Positions 25,996-36,741 of a stretch of 64,000 nucleotides of DNA are shown in pieces; the first letter of the stretch is position 1; the number at the start of each line of letters is the position of its first letter. The translations under genes were made by a program, and so were the position numbers. The notes below the pieces were generated by a model. It did not search any database, had not been told where the DNA came from, and worked only from the letters and a program-made list of their open reading frames with translations. This stretch comes from Pteria penguin (Eukaryota; Mollusca; Bivalvia; Pterioida; Pteriidae): positions 4,783,151 through 4,847,150 of the forward strand of contig CM068593.1 in assembly GCA_035048485.1 (NCBI GenBank). The letters are read 5' to 3'.

Positions 25996-26324
25996 CACCG
26001 ACCCAATATCCAGTGTTTCAGAACTGATACTGCAAAAGTACAACAATGGTAGAAATTTATAATCATTCTTATACTACGTACTCTGGCTCTGTACAATATA
26101 CTAACCATATAAGTCACATCATACAACATGCATTTATCGAGGAGGGATCTTAGATATGATCAGCGGTTCACTGGCAAATCCACCATAAATTACATGATGT
26201 CAGAATGATGCCAGAAAGTGCAAGTAACAAAACATTTATAGTGGTTCCATTTAACCTAAAGCACAATCTAAAAATAGTGTGACGTCTTGGGATTACATCA
26301 TAAGTAGTCCGAACTGTCAGTCCC
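25996..26324. other. Spacer, nothing recognised
   Basis: Unique AT-rich DNA. The right end grades into the first degenerate 35-bp units (ACAAGTCTTATGTCAGAACT near 26340). Confidence 0.5.
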
Positions 26325-27110
26325 CAGCATTTGCCTCATACAAGTCTTATGTCAGAACTGTCAGATCTAGACATACAATCTTATGTCAGATCTGTCAGAC
26401 CTAGACATACAAGTCTTATGTGAGATCTGTCAGACCTAAACATACAAGTCTTATGTCAGATCTGTCAGACCTAGACATACAAGTTTTATGTCAGAACTGT
26501 CAGACCTAGACATACAAGTCTTATGTCAGATCTGTCAGACCTAGATATACAAGTCTTATGTCAGAACTATCAGACCTAAATATACAAGTCTTATGTCACA
26601 TCTATCAGACCTAGACATACAAGTCTAATGTCAGAACTGTCAGAACTAGATATACAAGTCTTATGTCAAATCTGTCAGACCTAGACATACAAGTCTTATG
26701 TCAGAACTTTCAGATCTAGACATACAAGTCTAATGTGGGATCTGTCAGACGTAGACTTACAAGTCTTATGTCAGAACTGTCAAATGTCGGATCTGTCAGA
26801 CCTAGACTTACAAGTCTTATGTCAGATCTGTCAGACCTAGACATACAAGTCTTATGTCAGAACTGTCAGATCTAGACATACAAGTCTTATGTCAGAACTA
26901 TCAAATCTAAACATACAAGTCTTATGTCAGATCTGTCAGACATATACATACAAGTCTTATGTCAGATCTGTCAGATCTAGACATACAAGTCTTATGTCAG
27001 AACTGTCAGACCTAGACATACAAGTCTTATGTCAGAACTATCAGATCTAAACATACAAGTCTTATGTCAGATCTGTCAGACCTAGACATACAAGTCTTAT
27101 GTCTGACATT
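26325..27110 (+). repeat. 35-bp tandem array (TCTTATGTCAGATCTGTCAG)
   Basis: About 22 head-to-tail copies of a 35-bp unit, key words ACATACAAGTCTTATG and TCAGATCTGTCAGACC. Two alternating sub-types differ at TCAGATCTG versus TCAGAACTG. One unit near 26775 is truncated. Flanks are non-repetitive. No coding signal. Confidence 0.93.
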
Positions 27111-28904
27111 TTGGACTACATCATACTATCAGCACTTGATCGTATAATGTGGAGTACCACGTAGGTGTGTTGATATTGTCATACATCACCCACGCGTTAC
27201 CAAGCCTAATCATGCTTGATATTCAAAGAGTTAATAAATAAAAAAATAATTCCTTTTTCTGTCATGAATAAAGTATATATGTGGTAATTTGAACTTTTCA
27301 TGTAAACGTGCTTAAGCTAACTTTTCAGTTGATCAAGTGTTGTATTTAATACCGGTTAATGAGACTGTAACGTTTTTCAATATAAACATTTAGCTGTAAT
27401 AAGACTAAAGCCGACATATCAAATGATTGAGATCTTTTTTAGTAATTGCTTCTATAAAGACACGTGAAAATTGTATATGACATTTCATTCTATGATCCAA
27501 AAATATTTTAATCCGATTTCTATCTCATATTCTGAAATTCTTTATTTCGAAAAGCCATTATATTGTTAAAGATTGCTAATGGACAATAGTTTTTCTTTAA
27601 TTGATGATGGTTTTTAATCTCATCGATGGTTTCCATAGTGATTACTGATAAGGTATCGTATGTGGTTGCTAGGCAACAACGTACAATCTACAGATTTGGA
27701 AACACGGATTTTAACTTTACATCGTGCACATTTTCTCAGAGTATAATTATACAATTTGTATGGTTTATTGGTCATGAGTAAATATAACTCGTATATTGCT
27801 TGGACAATGTTTTCTGTGCAATATAATTACGTGTACATTTGTGAAAGTAAATCCGAGATATTAGCTTGTGTTTTGGTGTAGACTCTCGATCCTTGAAAGC
27901 CCCCCCCCCCCCTCTTCCCAAGGAAAATAGCCCAAATGTATCAACTGGAAAAAATGTTCCCAGCATAGAATTTTCCCTGGTGAACACTATCCCAGTCATC
28001 AAGAAATACCCCTCTAGTGTGCAATTTTTCCCATCGACAGTTTCATCATTCCAACTCCCAGAATTCGACATTTTCGGTTTGATTTTCATAATACATTATT
28101 CATAAAAATATATCAGTATAAGCATTATGTAAAACATCGAAATGTTGTGCAATTGTTCACAATCGTGTTTATTGGAACTGTTTACTTGAAAATCAATCAT
28201 CAAAGGACCTGAGGTCCTAAAAGATACTCTTACTCACATCTCGTTGTGAGTAGAGATCTATATGTATCACACTAAGGACACCTCGACTTCATTTTGCATG
28301 AAGTTGATTGAAATGAGTTATGTTATTATAAATAAAAGAAAAAAAGGTAGTGCATAAAGAAACCAGCTCATAAGGTTATCCCATCATGTGTGATACAATG
28401 ACAGTGGTGGGTTCAGGTGTGGGAAAGGGGGGGGGGGGGGCTCTTCCCCCTTCCGCCGCATATTACAAGTAAAAATCCAGATTTGGCGCCAAAAATGGCA
28501 GAGTAGTTTGAATAATACACATGTGGGAAAATCTAGAAAAATTACAGAAATCCTGGATCCTCCACTGCATGTCCATCTTTTCCAGTTTTTTTAAGTCTTA
28601 TTTATACTGATTGTATATTTAAAGGCTAGATTGGTTATTCAAATTATGCGATGAGATTGATGAACTAAAAGCAACACATTATCCCTTTAGTGTAGGCTAC
28701 ATGTTGGGAATGATGTTTTCCACATACGTCTTTAATTCTCAGTAACGACAATGTACTGCAATGAAAATCGTCCGAGATTCTCTGCTCTTCTCCCATTTTT
28801 GATATGGGCAGTTTGTGGAAATTCCAACTTTCGATGAACAAAGTCTCTCTGACCCTCTTCCACAAACGGCCGATATCAAAAGTGGAAGAAGGGCAAGGAA
28901 GACT
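27111..28904. other. AT-rich spacer with G/C homopolymers
   Basis: No recognisable gene or tandem repeat. A C-run of about 14 lies near 27900 and a G-run of about 14 near 28428, followed by CTCTTCCCCCTTCC. Overlapping open frames at 27772-28089 (-), 27866-28105 (+), 28665-28865 (-) and 28739-28933 (-) have no family resemblance, and I treat them as chance. Confidence 0.5.
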
Positions 28905-29085
28905 TTCACCGGCCTGAATATTTTTTTGCCCAATTTCAGAGCCGGATAATTTTTTTTTCTATTTATTTATTGTTGATTTTTTTTGCCGGCCATTCGGGCC
29001 GGATTATTTTTTTCCCCAAAATTTGAGCCGGACTTTTTTTTTTTTGGGGGGGGGGGTGGGCAAAGTCTCCCCCCCCCCATAAAAA
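28905..29085. repeat. T-rich GCCGG-containing degenerate repeat with G-run/C-run pair
   Basis: GCCGG(A/C) followed by a T-run recurs at about 28913, 28942, 28985, 29000 and 29026 (GAGCCGGATAATTTTTTTT, GGGCCGGATTATTTTTTT, GAGCCGGACTTTTTTTT). A G11-type run near 29046 and a C10-type run near 29070 are inverted around GTGGGCAAAGTCT and could pair. Probably a remnant of a dispersed T-tailed repeat. Confidence 0.45.
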
Positions 29086-29576
29086 TCAAATGGTTGCTCC
29101 CTTATTATATGAAATGTACGAAAAAAAAACATTTCAAAGTGTGAAAATTAAGAGAAAAGAGAAGAAACGAGGAAAACGACGATTACACATACGAATTTTG
29201 GTCACCATGAATGTTGATCATGCGAATAGACTGATGAACATAAATTCGTACGCTGTCGCTTTCGCCTTGGCTGGGTGAGTGGGGGGGGAGGTTGCGTTTT
29301 CTAAAAGAATTCACACGATTGTGGTCAAAGCATATTTTTAAGAAAAGACTCTTACACTGAATCGATTAAATCATCACCGCTGTCCTCGCTAGAATAGAGA
29401 AACACTGACACATACATCGCACTACTTCTTCAAAGGTTGTAGTTGGGTGGACGTAAATCTGACCTTTGAACTTTGAGCACGATAACAATAAGATACTCCT
29501 TGATAAGGAGTATGTTTTAAAATGTTGTAAATTGATGAGAAGTCCAACGGAGGGCAGTGTGAAGTAAATAGTAAAT
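29086..29576. other. Spacer, nothing recognised
   Basis: AT-rich DNA. A lysine/arginine-rich 62-codon open frame at 29090-29278 overlaps A-rich sequence and has no recognisable domain. Confidence 0.45.
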
Positions 29577-29714
29577 CACACTCGTCCACAAATTTTCGGC
29601 CAGTTTGTCTCTATTAAGTGAAATTTTAAAAAATGTACAAAACAAGTTACGCTCGGCTTGAAAATTTTGTTATTTTTTGTCTCCACTGACTGAAAACTTG
29701 TGGACATCGAGTGT
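29577..29714. repeat. Small inverted repeat (~30-bp arms, ~80-bp loop)
   Basis: CACTCGTCCACAAATTTTC (about 29579-29597) pairs with GAAAACTTGTGGACATCGAG (29692-29711). The pairing extends a few bases into ACACTCG…CGAGTGT on the outside and GGCCAGT…ACTGACT on the inside, with a 2-bp bulge. The loop is AT-rich. It could be a degenerate miniature inverted-repeat element, but I see no target-site duplication. Confidence 0.55.
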
Positions 29715-30239
29715 TTCTTGTTAATTATTCAAAAATGTGGTAGACTAATTTTGGATAGAAAAAGACAAAATAAAGAAATTTCTTTGAATTTGTAAGTTCA
29801 TTTGTAAGTTAATTTGTATTGCTTTATATCCAATATTTTTGCTTATCTCTATCTCATGTTTCGCTTATGTTTTTTTCTTTTGTTATGTGTTTATTTCATA
29901 TACAGTTTTGGACTGAAACAGCAACGTGTGTGAGCAGGGAGAACACCCCCTCCCCTCCACAAGAAAAATAAAAAAAAACGTTACGAGTAATAAAACTAAA
30001 TTGTGCTAAGTGTCACCTGAGCCACTGTATTCATTATCTACCAAACTCTTGACAATTGTATGACACTTTGGAGCCTAAATTACAGTGTCCTATTTCTTTC
30101 TCGGATTTAAAAAAGAAAAAAATCCCCTAGAAAGTTGTATTTTCATTCAAAATGCCTCTAAAATGTCTAGGTTGGCAGCAGTAAACATTTAAATGAGGAC
30201 CGAAAAGTTCTTCTCATTCTACCCAACCATCAATGACCA
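29715..30239. other. AT-rich spacer, nothing recognised
   Basis: Contains A-runs and T-runs and no tandem repetition. No open frame of note. Confidence 0.5.
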
Positions 30240-30385
30240 GTGTTAGCTCTCCTGAGCCAAAGACTCAAATGAGCTGTTGTCATGGTGCGCCGCCTGTCGT
30301 CCGTCCGTCGTCGTCCGTAAACTTTTTCACATGTTCAACTTCTTCAGAACCATTGAAGGGATCTTGATAAAACTTTTTTTTTTTT
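30240..30385 (+). repeat. Dispersed repeat fragment (GCTCTCCTGAGCCAAAGACT type)
   Basis: GCTCTCCTGAGCC…ACTCAAATGAGCTGTTGTCA followed by CGTCCGTCCGTCGTCGTCCG, then AACTTCTTCAGAACCATTG and TTGATAAAAC. From memory this order is characteristic of a very abundant non-coding interspersed family in bivalve genomes. CTCCTGAGCC…AGACTCAAATGAGC carries a small imperfect inverted repeat. Family assignment rests on recall. Confidence 0.5.
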
Positions 30386-30529
30386 GTCTGATTGTTTGTT
30401 TTTGAGGGGTTTTTAGGGTTTGTTCGGTGTGGGGTGGGGAGGTGCAGTTACTCTGAATTGAAATCTTATTCCCCACACATACACTCAGAAACATATACAC
30501 TTTAATTCTGATTTGCTAGGGATAGGCTT

Positions 30530-30690
30530 GGAGCTGTAGCTAGTCGCTTAAGTTTCACAGTTTCAAGTGAAGGAGAACTAGGTTCGATTCCCAGGTTTCG
30601 CCGCTGTTTTGAGAGGGTATTTATTTCCTGATTTCATGTTGCGATATGGTTAACATCAATCAACCATTCAATCAACTTATTTATTCCTCT
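30530..30690 (+). mobile_element. Diverged tRNA-headed SINE-like sequence
   Basis: GGAGCTGTAGCTAGTCGCTT (from 30530) resembles a pol III A box. GGTTCGATTCC (30581-30591) is a perfect B-box match, within a T-arm CTAGG-TTCGATT-CCCAG with one mismatch. Anticodon-arm and acceptor pairing are not convincing, so it is not a functional tRNA. Downstream, TTGCGATATGGTTAACATCA and CAATCAACCATTCAATCAAC resemble a SINE tail with a GATT/CAAT-type simple end. Probably an old SINE of a different subfamily from those at 6281 and 22930. Confidence 0.5.
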
Positions 30691-31394
30691 GCATTCTTGA
30701 AATGCATTACTATAATAAAAAAATACACATGATACAAATCATGAATGTGTAACTAGGAGAGAGATCTCATTATGAATCCTCAAACTGTTCGTGGAATCTT
30801 ATCAGTCGTTATAATACACTGTCTACTCCTCTTGTTTCTTCTTCTATCTTCTAGTGTGCGCCATTTAGTGCAAAACATCTTACCAAGTATTACATCACAC
30901 AGTGAAAAATCTAAAATAAATGACTATTCAATTTATATACCGTTTTTATACTGATTCTAGATTGAAGGGAGATACATTTGGGCAGGTGTCGGTTCAAGCG
31001 AAATCGAAATACGAATAATTTCGACTAGTTTTGCTGGGTTGTTGTTGTTGTTGCTGAACAAAGTTTAACAAGAAACAATTAATTTTCATTTAGTACATTT
31101 CCTAACACAAGATATCACTTTTTATAAATATTTATATCTGGGTATGGTTCTCTTATTTGTGAGGAATCTTTCATCACATGCCTCCATGCAGTTCGTTCAC
31201 TGATAGTTATTACGCACGAAGGATATTACCTGTGGTGATGTTTACAGGATTCTATGCTCGTCTTTAAACTATAGAATCACACCCCACGCGTTCACTTTTG
31301 TGCCCTTAATTACAGGCATGACTTTCGGAACATAAGCGTGCTTGATGGTGTTCTCTTGGGATTCTTTCTTTTTCTTTGAGAACTGAAATACCAA
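30691..31394. other. AT-rich spacer, nothing recognised
   Basis: Contains a 60-codon open frame at 30772-30954 with a hydrophobic stretch but no recognisable family. The right edge grades into the 34-bp array after AACTGAAATACCAAAAATAT. Confidence 0.45.
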
Positions 31395-33925
31395 AAATAT
31401 TGTAGTAATGCCCCAATACTTACTGTAAAACTATTGTAGTGATACCCCACTACTTACTGTAAAACTATTGTAGTGATATCCCACTACTTACTGTAAAACT
31501 ATTGCAGTGATACCCCACTACTTACTGTAAAACTATTGTAGTGATACCCCACTACTTACTGTAAAACTATTGTAGTGATACCCCACTACTTACTGTAAAA
31601 CTATTGTAGTGATATCCCACTACTTACTGTAAAACTATTGTAGTGATATCCCACTACTTACTGTAAAACTATTGTAGTGATACCCCACTACTTACTGTAA
31701 AACTATTGTAGTGATACCCAACTACTTACTGTAAAACTATTGTAGTGATACCCCACTACTTACTGTAAAACTATTGTAGTGATACCCCACTACTTACTGT
31801 AAAACTATTGTAGTGATACCCCACTACTTACTGTAAAACTATTGCAGTGATACCCCACTACTTACTGTAAAACTATTGTAGTGATACCCCACTACTTACT
31901 GTAAAACTATTGTAGTGATATCCCACTACTTATTGTAGTGATACCCCACTACTTACTGTAAAACTATTGTAGTGATACCCCACTACTTACTGTAAAACTA
32001 TTGTAGTGATATCCCACTACTTCCTGTAAAACTATTGTAGTGATACCCAACTACTTACTGTAAAACTATTGTAGTGATACCCCACTACTTACTGTAAAAC
32101 TATTGTAGTGATATCCCACTACTTACTGTAAAACTATTGCAGTGATACCCCACTACTTACTGTAAAACTATTGTAGTGATATCCCACTACTTACTGTAAA
32201 ACTATTGCAGTGATATCCCACTACTTACTGTAAAACTATTGTAGTGATACCCCACTACTTACTGTAAAACTATTGCAGTGATACCCCACTACTTACTGTA
32301 AAACTATTGTAGTGATACCCCACTACTTACTGTAAAACTATTGTAGTGATACCCCACTACTTACTGTAAAACTATTGTAGTGATATCCCACTACTTACTG
32401 TAAAACTATTGTAGTGATATCCCACTACTTACTGTAAAATTATTGTAGTGATACCCCACTACTTACTGTAAAACTATTGTAGTGATACCCAACTACTTAC
32501 TGTAAAACTATTGTAGTGATGCCCCACTACTTACTGTAAAACTATTGTAGTGATATCCCACTACTTACTGTAAAACTATTGCAGTGATACCCCACTACTT
32601 ACTGTAAAACTATTGTAGTGATACCCCACTACTTACTGTAAAACTATTGTAGTGATATCCCACTACTTATTGTAGTGATACCCCACTACTTACTGTAAAA
32701 CTATTGTAGTGATACCCCACTACTTACTGTAAAACTATTGTAGTGATATCCCACTACTTACTGTAAAAGTATTGTAGTGATATCCCACTACTTACTGTAA
32801 AACTATTGTAGTGATACCCAACTACTTACTGTAAAACTATTGTAGTGATACCCCACTACTTACTGTAAAACTATTGTAGTGATACCCCACTACTTACTGT
32901 AAAACTATTGTAGTGATACCCCACTACTTACTGTAAAACTATTGTAGTGATATCCCACTACTTACTGTAAAACTATTGCAGTGATACCCCACTACTTACT
33001 GTAAAACTATTGTAGTGATACCCCACTACTTACTGTAAAACTATTGTAGTGATATCCCACTACTTATTGTAGTGATACCCCACTACTTACTGTAAAACTA
33101 TTGTAGTGATACCCCACTACTTACTGTAAAACTATTGTAGTGATATCCCACTACTTACTGTAAAACTATTGTAGTGATACCCAACTACTTACTGTAAAAC
33201 TATTGTAGTGATATCCCACTACTTACTGTAAAACTATTGCAGTGATACCCCACTACTTACTGTAAAACTATTGTAGTGATATCCCACTACTTACTGTAAA
33301 ACTATTGCAGTGATATCCCACTACTTACTGTAAAACTATTGTAGTGATACCCCACTACTTACTGTAAAACTATTGCAGTGATACCCCACTACTTACTGTA
33401 AAACTATTGTAGTGATATCCCACTACTTACTGTAAAACTATTGCAGTGATACCCCACTACTTACTGTAAAACTATTCTAGTGATGCCCCACTACTTACTG
33501 TAAAACTATTGCAGTGATACCCCACTACTTACTGTAAAACTATTGTAGTGATACCCAACTACTTACTGTAAAACTATTTAAGTGATGCCCCACTACTTAC
33601 TGTAAAACTATTTTTATGATGCCGCACTACTTACTGTATAACTATTGTAGTGATACCTCACTACTTATTGTATAACTTCTGTAGTGATACCCCACTACTT
33701 ACTGTAAAACTATTGTAGTGATGCCGCACTACTTACTGTAAAATTATTGTAGTGATACCCCACTACTTACTGTAAAACTATTGTAGTGATGCCCCACTAC
33801 TTACTGTAAAACTATTGTAGTGATGCCGCACTACTTACTGTAAAACTATTTAAGTGATGCCCCACTACTTACTGTAAAACTACTGTAGTGATACCCCACT
33901 ACTTACTGTATAACTATTGTAGACT
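31395..33925 (+). repeat. 34-bp tandem array (TGATACCCCACTACTTACTG)
   Basis: About 74 copies of a 34-bp unit, key words ACTATTGTAGTGATA and CCCCACTACTTACTGTAAA. Common variants are TATCCCAC, TACCCAAC and TTGCAGTG. A shortened 23-bp unit (ACTTATTGTAGTG) occurs at 31928, 32665 and 33062. Spacings of 737 and 397 bp equal 21 and 11 full units plus one short unit, which shows block amplification. Units become more varied after about 33470 (TTTAAGTGATGCC, TTTTTATGATGCC). No open frame of any length. Confidence 0.96.
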
Positions 33926-34089
33926 ACCGTAGTCATGCGCTCACTTAATTATTACTAGAATTTGAAAGTCAACAAACGACACAAGTATTGAATTGATATG
34001 TTTTAAAGATAGGAATTTACTCCTCATTGGTTTTCCTTCTATCTCCTAGCAATATTATTAGGTATTACCGTATAGTAAGTTATTGTCAT
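33926..34089. other. Short spacer between the 34-bp and 42-bp arrays
   Basis: Unique AT-rich DNA. Nothing recognised. Confidence 0.5.
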
Positions 34090-35065
34090 AGAGATCTTTT
34101 CTCATCCCGGACACCCTTTAAGGAGACCTTTACTCCTTCCGGACACCTGGTCTCACCCATAGCAGGAGACCTTCAGTCCTCCCGGACACCTGATCTCATC
34201 CCCTAACAGGAGACCCTCAGTCCTCCCGGACACCTGGTCTCGCCCCTGAGAGAGACATTTACTCCTCCCGGACACCTGGTCTGTCCTCTGTTTGGAGACA
34301 GTTACTCTTCCCGGACACCTGGTCTTACCCCTAACAGGAGACCTTCAGTCCTCCCGGACACCTGGACTCACCCCTCCCCTGAAGGAGACCTTTAATCCTC
34401 CCCTGAAGGAGACCTTTACTCCTCCCGGACACCTAGTCCCATCCCTGAAGGAAACCTTTACTCCTCCCAGACATCTGGTATCACCCTAGCCAACAGGAGA
34501 CCTTCAGTCCTCCCGGACACCTGGACTCACCCCTCCGCTGAAGGAGACCTTTACTCCTCCCCAGAAGGAGACCTTTACTCCTCCCCTGAAGGAGACCTTT
34601 ACTCCTCCCGGACACCTAGTCCCATCCCTGAAGGAAACCTTTACTCCTCCCCTGAAGGAGACCTTTACTCCTCCCGGACACCTAGTCCCATCCCTGAAGG
34701 AAACCTTTACTCCTCCCAGACATCTGGTATCACCCTAGCCAACAGGAGACATTCAGTCCTCCCGGACACCTGGACTCATCCATGAGGGAGACCTTTACTC
34801 CTCCCGGACACCTGGTCCCATCCCTGAAGGAGACCTTTACTCCTCCCAGACACCTGGTATCACCCCTGTTCGGAGACATCTAGTCTTTCCGGAAACCTGG
34901 TCTCACCATGAAGGAGACCTTTACTCCTCCCGGACACATGGTCCCATCCCTGAAGGAGACCTTTACTCCTCCCGGACACCTGGTCCCACTCCTGAAGGAG
35001 ACCTTTACTCCACCCGGACCCCTGGTATCACCTCTGTTTGGAAACTTTTACCTAGTCTCACCTCT
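34090..35065 (+). repeat. ~42-bp tandem array (TTTACTCCTCCCGGACACCT)
   Basis: About 20 units of variable length, core 42 bp. Key words are GGAGACCTTTACTCCTCCC, GGACACCTGGTC and CATCCCTGAA or ACCCCTAACA. Shortened units lacking the GGACACCTGG part occur near 34370-34400 and 34555-34600. The unit resembles the dispersed-repeat text at about 62034-62075 (GCTTACTCCTCCCTTAAAAC, then TGGTCTCATATCTGGTTTTC), so the array may have grown from that family. Frames at 34292-34489 and 34908-35114 are open only because 42 is a multiple of three. Confidence 0.9.
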
Positions 35066-35647
35066 GTTATACATTGTTGCTCGTGCGATAATGACATTTC
35101 CTCAGTTAATTTAATTTTTTTAAAACGAACTAAAAGAAAATTTTTCTTGGACAGACCCGGCCTTTACGTTCTGAAGATTCCGTGTGAAAATATCTATCAC
35201 AGATTAATGAAGTAATTTGTTCCACATGTTATATTTGTCGATAATACTTTTGGACCGTGGACGTAGTTACAGCCTCCATCCCCTTTCTTCCCATTTTCAC
35301 CAAATATTAACATTACTGTAGGTATAGTTATAAGACGAAAAATTCTGTTTGGTAGGAATTTTATATTTCTATTAACTTTTGATATTTCACGTAAATATTC
35401 TTTATGGTAAAATATTCATGCTGTTCTGGGAGAGGGGGTTGGTTACCTTTCAACTTAGACCGTGACCGTTGATCTATACATTGAAAAATAAATACATGTA
35501 TTTCCATATCACTTTTCGCCGTAATTGATACACCTGTGATATTTCACATACATATTACTTGTAGTTAAACCTTTATGCCTGTATTACTGTTTTGGTCGTT
35601 GTGGCATTCACTGTGACCTTTGACCTATACATGTAATGATTGATTGA
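35066..35647. other. AT-rich spacer, nothing recognised
   Basis: No tandem repetition and no coding signal. The right end carries GATTGATTGATTA, the simple-sequence end of the SINE that follows. Confidence 0.5.
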
Positions 35648-36694
35648 TTAGCTATTGTTTTACGTCACCGCATGATTATTTCACGTGTATGATGACAACA
35701 TCTGATGCAAAGCATAGAAATTTATACCTACCTAACGGACGTAGACCCTCCCGAAGCAGTGAAGGACACCTACCGAGACACAGACACTCCCGAAGCAGAG
35801 AGGGACGCCTACCGTGACACAGACCCTCCCGAAGCAGTGAGGGACGCCTACCGAGACGCAGACCCTCCCGAGGTAGTGCGGGACGCCTACCGTGACACAG
35901 ACCCTCCCGAAGCAGTGAGGGACGCCTACCGAGACACAGACCCCCCCCCCCCCCCGAGGTAGTGCGGGACGCCTACCGTGACACAGACCCTCCTGAGGCA
36001 GTGAGGGACGCTTACCGAGACGCAGACCCTCCCGAGGTAGTGCGGGACGCCTACCGTGACACAAACCCTCCCGAAGTAGTGGGGGACGCCTACCGTGACA
36101 CAGACCCTCCCGAGGTAGTTAGGGACGCCTACCGTGACACAGACCCACCCGAGGTAGTGAGAGACGCCCACCGTGACACAGACCCTCCCGAGGTAGTGAG
36201 GAACGCCTACCGAGACACAGACCCTTACGAGGCAGTGATGAATCTTTTAGGTGCCACGCCTACCGGGACACAGACACACCCGAAGCAGTGAGGGACGCCT
36301 ACCGTGACACATACCCTCCCGAAGCAGTGAGGGACGCCTACCGTGACACAGACCCTCCCGAAGCAGTGAGGGACGCCTACCGAGACACAGGCCCTAACGA
36401 AGCAGTGAGGGATGCCTACCGAGACACAGACCATCCCGAGGCAGTGAGGGATCTTTTACGTGCCACGCCTACTGGGACACATACCCTCTCGAAGCAGTGA
36501 GGCTCTTTTACGTACCACGCCTACCGTGACACAGACCCTCCCGAGGCGGTGAGGAATCTTTTACGTGCCACGCCTATCGTGACACGGGATCTCAGTTTTC
36601 ACTGTCACATCCGAAAAACAGGAAACCAGTGTGCCAACTGTGGGAGTTGAACCCTGGACGAGTCGAGCACTTCATCCATTGTGCAACACTGGAT
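35648..36694 (-). mobile_element. tRNA-derived SINE with an internal 39-bp minisatellite expansion
   Basis: The tail sits at the left (TTGTTTTACGTCACCGCATG, then TTTCACGTGTATGATGACAA). The tRNA-like head is at the right: minus-strand TTGCACAATGGATGAAG and B box GGTTCAACTCC, near 36643-36690. Between them, the body segment that occurs once in the SINE at 6281-6559 (about 6386-6444) is repeated about 20 times. The 5' body (GATCTCAGTTTTCACTGTCA, ATCCGAAAAACAGG) is still present at 36583-36622. The element is therefore one SINE roughly 1 kb long instead of ~280 bp. Confidence 0.85.
35745..36560 (+). repeat. 39-bp minisatellite derived from the SINE interior
   Basis: The unit is 39 bp with key words CCCTCCCGAAGCAGTGAGGG and ACGCCTACCGTGACACAGA. 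Compared with the intact SINE at 6386-6444 it lacks 14 bp between GAGGGA and CGCCTACC. Units near 36240, 36445, 36500 and 36550 keep the ancestral TCTTTTACGTGCCACGCC text. This shows that the deletion arose within one unit and then spread. A 15-C run interrupts one unit at about 35941-35955. Open frames on both strands (35705-35962, 35962-36291, 35732-36064, 36225-36434) are a by-product of a stop-free unit whose length is divisible by three. Confidence 0.92.
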
Positions 36695-36741
36695 TTATAT
36701 ATGGAGTGAAAGACTGATATTTCCTAATCACTTTACAACCA
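36695..36741. other. Junction between the SINE and the inverted-repeat element
   Basis: Only about 47 bp separate the SINE head from the next element. No clear target-site duplication of either element is visible. Confidence 0.5.

Noticed and set aside
25736..26062. 108-codon open frame
   Set aside because: It spans a G-rich decayed tandem repeat and a G14 run; glycine-rich by composition, no domain.
30530..30603. Functional tRNA gene
   Set aside because: A and B boxes are good, but the acceptor and anticodon stems do not pair convincingly and a SINE-like tail follows.
35705..36500. Arginine/aspartate-rich 13-residue repeat protein
   Set aside because: It is the SINE-derived 39-bp minisatellite read in frame, and the opposite strand is equally open.
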